From NCBI RefSeq assembly GCF_015461845.1, contig NZ_JACOPW010000007.1:238382-302381 (forward strand): a stretch of DNA of 64,000 nt, in the 5' to 3' direction. Positions within the stretch are counted from its first letter, which is position 1; each line of letters opens with the position of its first letter. The stretch is from Pseudomonas mucoides (GTDB lineage: Bacteria; Pseudomonadota; Gammaproteobacteria; Pseudomonadales; Pseudomonadaceae). The translations under genes were made by a program, and so were the position numbers. The notes beneath the pieces were generated by a model that was not told the DNA's origin, made no database searches, and was given only the letters and a program-made list of their open reading frames with translations. This document shows, piece after piece, positions 63,301 through 64,000 of the stretch.

Positions 63301-63771
63301 CTGGTATTGGTCGAACAAGTCGGCGAGTCGCTCAGCTAACTGGTAGCGCTTACGCAAATCGGTGTCATGGGTCAGGAAGCGCTGCAGTGGCTCAAAGTGC
63401 GGCTGGTTGATCAGTTGCGGGAGCAGACGCATCAAACGCCAGGTCAGGGGCGCTTTATCGAGCAACGATTTGACCGGGATTTCATCCCGTCCAAGGACCA
63501 TGCGATAAAGCTGCCACATGAAGCTACCGGGTAACTGCACGTCGATGGCGGCGGCAATACCGCAGCCGCCCATGTCATCCTCTTCCGGATCTTCGGCAAG
63601 GGCCAGCTTGAGCCACTGCGCGATGCCATTGCTCTGTACCAAGGCGATTTCATTTTCCAGGGGAGCCAGCGGATAACGCCGCATTACGCTGATCACCAGG
63701 CTGCGCAGTTCATTCAGACTGTTGCTTTGAACCACCATAAAAGCAGCATTGAGGGACGTGGCGTCCGGCAT
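60319..63771 (-). CDS. recC: Exonuclease V gamma subunit RecC
   Basis: 1150 residues. FMVVQSNSLNELRSLVISVMRRYPL opens the inactive helicase-like domain that recognises Chi, and LLGMNDGDYPRAQPPLDFDLM is a RecC motif. AAGGAAGCC precedes ATG 63771; a TTG at 63795 would add eight residues. First gene of the operon, 158 nt downstream of the 5S rRNA end. Confidence 0.9.
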   Translation of the reverse strand: MPDATSLNAAFMVVQSNSLNELRSLVISVMRRYPLAPLENEIALVQSNGIAQWLKLALAEDPEEDDMGGCGIAAAIDVQLPGSFMWQLYRMVLGRDEIPVKSLLDKAPLTWRLMRLLPQLINQPHFEPLQRFLTHDTDLRKRYQLAERLADLFDQYQVYRADWLEDWAEGRHQLRNGRGEAKPLAPANCWQAELWRALLLDVGEEGMAQSRAGVHQRFIERINSLDVAPSGLPARVIVFGISSLPAQALEALAGLARFSQVLLCVHNPCRYHWADIVADKDLLRHQYKRQSRKSGMPVVLDPQTLHQHAHPLLAAWGKQGRDYINLLDSYDDPNSYSAAFRDGRIDLFSDNQPKNMLNQLQDDILELRPLSETRECWPAVDLEQDESIRFHIAHSAQREVEILHDQLLARFSADPDLRPRDIIVMVPDIDSYAPHIRAVFGQLERQDPRFIPFTLADQGQRGRDPLLIAVEHLLKLPDSRFPVSEILDLLDVPALRARFGVEERDLPTLHRWIEGAGIRWGMNAEQRAGLGLPEALEQNSWRFGLRRMLLGYAVGSALACEGIEPYDEIGGLEAALIGPLVALLDALEIAHQELTQPAPPKEWGVRLQALVQLFFLASNEHDDYLLAQLEELRETWLDTCESVGLQDDLPLTVVREAWLAGLDQGRLSQRFLAGAVNFCTLMPMRAIPFKRVCLLGMNDGDYPRAQPPLDFDLMGSDYRPGDRSRREDDRYLLLEALLSARDQLYISWVGRSIRDNSERPASVLIGQLRDHLASGWRLQDEDKDLLEAMTQEHPLQPFSARYFHEGDALFSYANEWQVLHQITHQVAEGEVLEAYVQEEPLSLGQLQDFLRNPVRHFFSQRLKVFFEAAEVPLADEEPFVLDALQRYNLSDSLLAAAMGRIDHADQALDDQAKRLQNSGLLPMAGFGECLQRELIEPLPDLLQRYQQLLALWPTPLTSALPVNLELEGLRLEGWLSGLHQRADGGLLSVTTIPNSIGSIKNRKWHRLTRPWVNHLVACASGIPMTTALVASDDSLLLEPLEKGVALKTLGHLLEAWQAGMRQPLPVAVKTAFAWLGQTDPLKAEAAARKAYEGDGQTTDGERRESPALTRQFADYDALLADETFPDWCNALYKPMLEAPWRSLTSEGARS

Positions 63772-63886
63772 AAAGGCTTCCTTGGGAAAATACAAACGCT
63801 AGGGCCGAACCTTAGCATTGTCGGGAGACTGTGACAGCCGGGAGCTGTCCGGTAATGCTGTACGAACTTTCCTGCGGGCAAAACAA

Positions 63887-63916
63887 AACCCCTACCTGCA
63901 TACGCAGATAGGGGTT
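63887..63916 (-). terminator. rRNA operon terminator
   Basis: On the minus strand, AACCCCTATCTGC-GTAT-GCAGGTAGGGGTT, with a T-rich tail, follows the 5S gene by about 13 nt. It separates rRNA transcription from recC. Confidence 0.85.
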
Positions 63917-63928
63917 TCGGAATTTAAT

Positions 63929-64000
63929 CTTGACGATGACCTACTCTCACATGGGGAAACCCCACACTACCATCGGCGATGCATCGTTTCACTGCTGAGT
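63929..64000 (-). rRNA. rrf: 5S ribosomal RNA, 3' portion (cut by window edge)
   Basis: On the minus strand the sequence reads ACTCAGCAGTGAAACGATGC, then the CCGATGGTAGTGTGGGGTTT block and GAGAGTAGGTCATCGTCAAG at the end, which is the 3' two-thirds of Pseudomonas 5S rRNA. The 5' end and the rest of the rRNA operon lie beyond the window. Confidence 0.95.

Noticed and set aside
54528..63771. RecBCD region as a phage defence island
   Set aside because: It is the standard housekeeping recC-recB-recD operon with normal lengths and motifs, and no defence genes adjoin it.

Overview
The window looks like chromosome of a Pseudomonas of the P. fluorescens group. The basis is GC-rich coding with OprD, YfiBNR, KynR and AntR type proteins, Pseudomonas-only DUF6124/DUF3077 small proteins, and REP hairpins built on the GTGGGAGCGAGC core. 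No integrase, transposase or phage structural gene was seen, so most of it reads as core or lineage-specific chromosome. One AT-rich NYN-domain gene, one 72-bp inverted-repeat element and one gene with an internal stop stand out.

Layout. 1-2160: start of the Pel exopolysaccharide locus on the minus strand (pelX, then pelA running off the window), with two FleQ-box-like sites upstream. 2161-6099: a periplasmic protein, the NYN-domain protein, a structured RNA-like leader, a DUF3077 gene, a broken small gene and a YeeE/YedE transporter. 6244-11030: a DUF2252 protein and a lipid A/envelope group (ArnT-like glycosyltransferase, PAP2 phosphatase, Ais-like histidine phosphatase). 11202-13240: an HBM chemoreceptor and four tandem hairpins. 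13256-24561: an uncharacterised catabolic-looking cluster (DUF1329, DUF1302, phospholipase C/P1-type enzyme, FGGY kinase, GlpD-like oxidase, alkylglycerone-phosphate-synthase-like flavoprotein) with a divergent AraC regulator. 24822-27252: a second copy of the structured leader with a DUF6124 gene, a VOC protein and a lipoprotein. 27364-31048: GntP permease, RpiR regulator and D-aminoacylase operon. 31260-37794: SulP transporter, SDR, LysR, MdaB, YgiN-like monooxygenase, TSUP exporter and LysR.

37852-48394 is a tryptophan/kynurenine-to-anthranilate degradation island: kynU, an OprD porin and an amino-acid permease on one strand, kynR and antR as regulators, antABC (anthranilate to catechol) and kynB. 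Tryptophan 2,3-dioxygenase (kynA) and the catechol-cleavage genes are not in the window. 48528-52063 holds mmsAB for valine degradation with a divergent LysR gene. 52060-54409 is the c-di-GMP module yfiR-yfiN-yfiB. 54528-63771 is the recC-recB-recD repair operon with 4-base overlaps, and 63929-64000 is the 3' end of a 5S rRNA on the minus strand, so an rRNA operon lies just beyond the window.

Most notable: (1) the ether-lipid-like gene cluster at 13-24.5 kb, whose gene set suggests a pathway I do not know to be described; (2) two copies, 20 kb apart, of a covarying hairpin element that resembles C4 antisense RNA, each ahead of a DUF3077/DUF6124 gene; (3) FleQ-like boxes before pelX; (4) Hfq/Crc-type AAnAAnAA sequences in five catabolic leaders; (5) paired hexamers with OmpR-family spacing before both envelope-modification transcripts.
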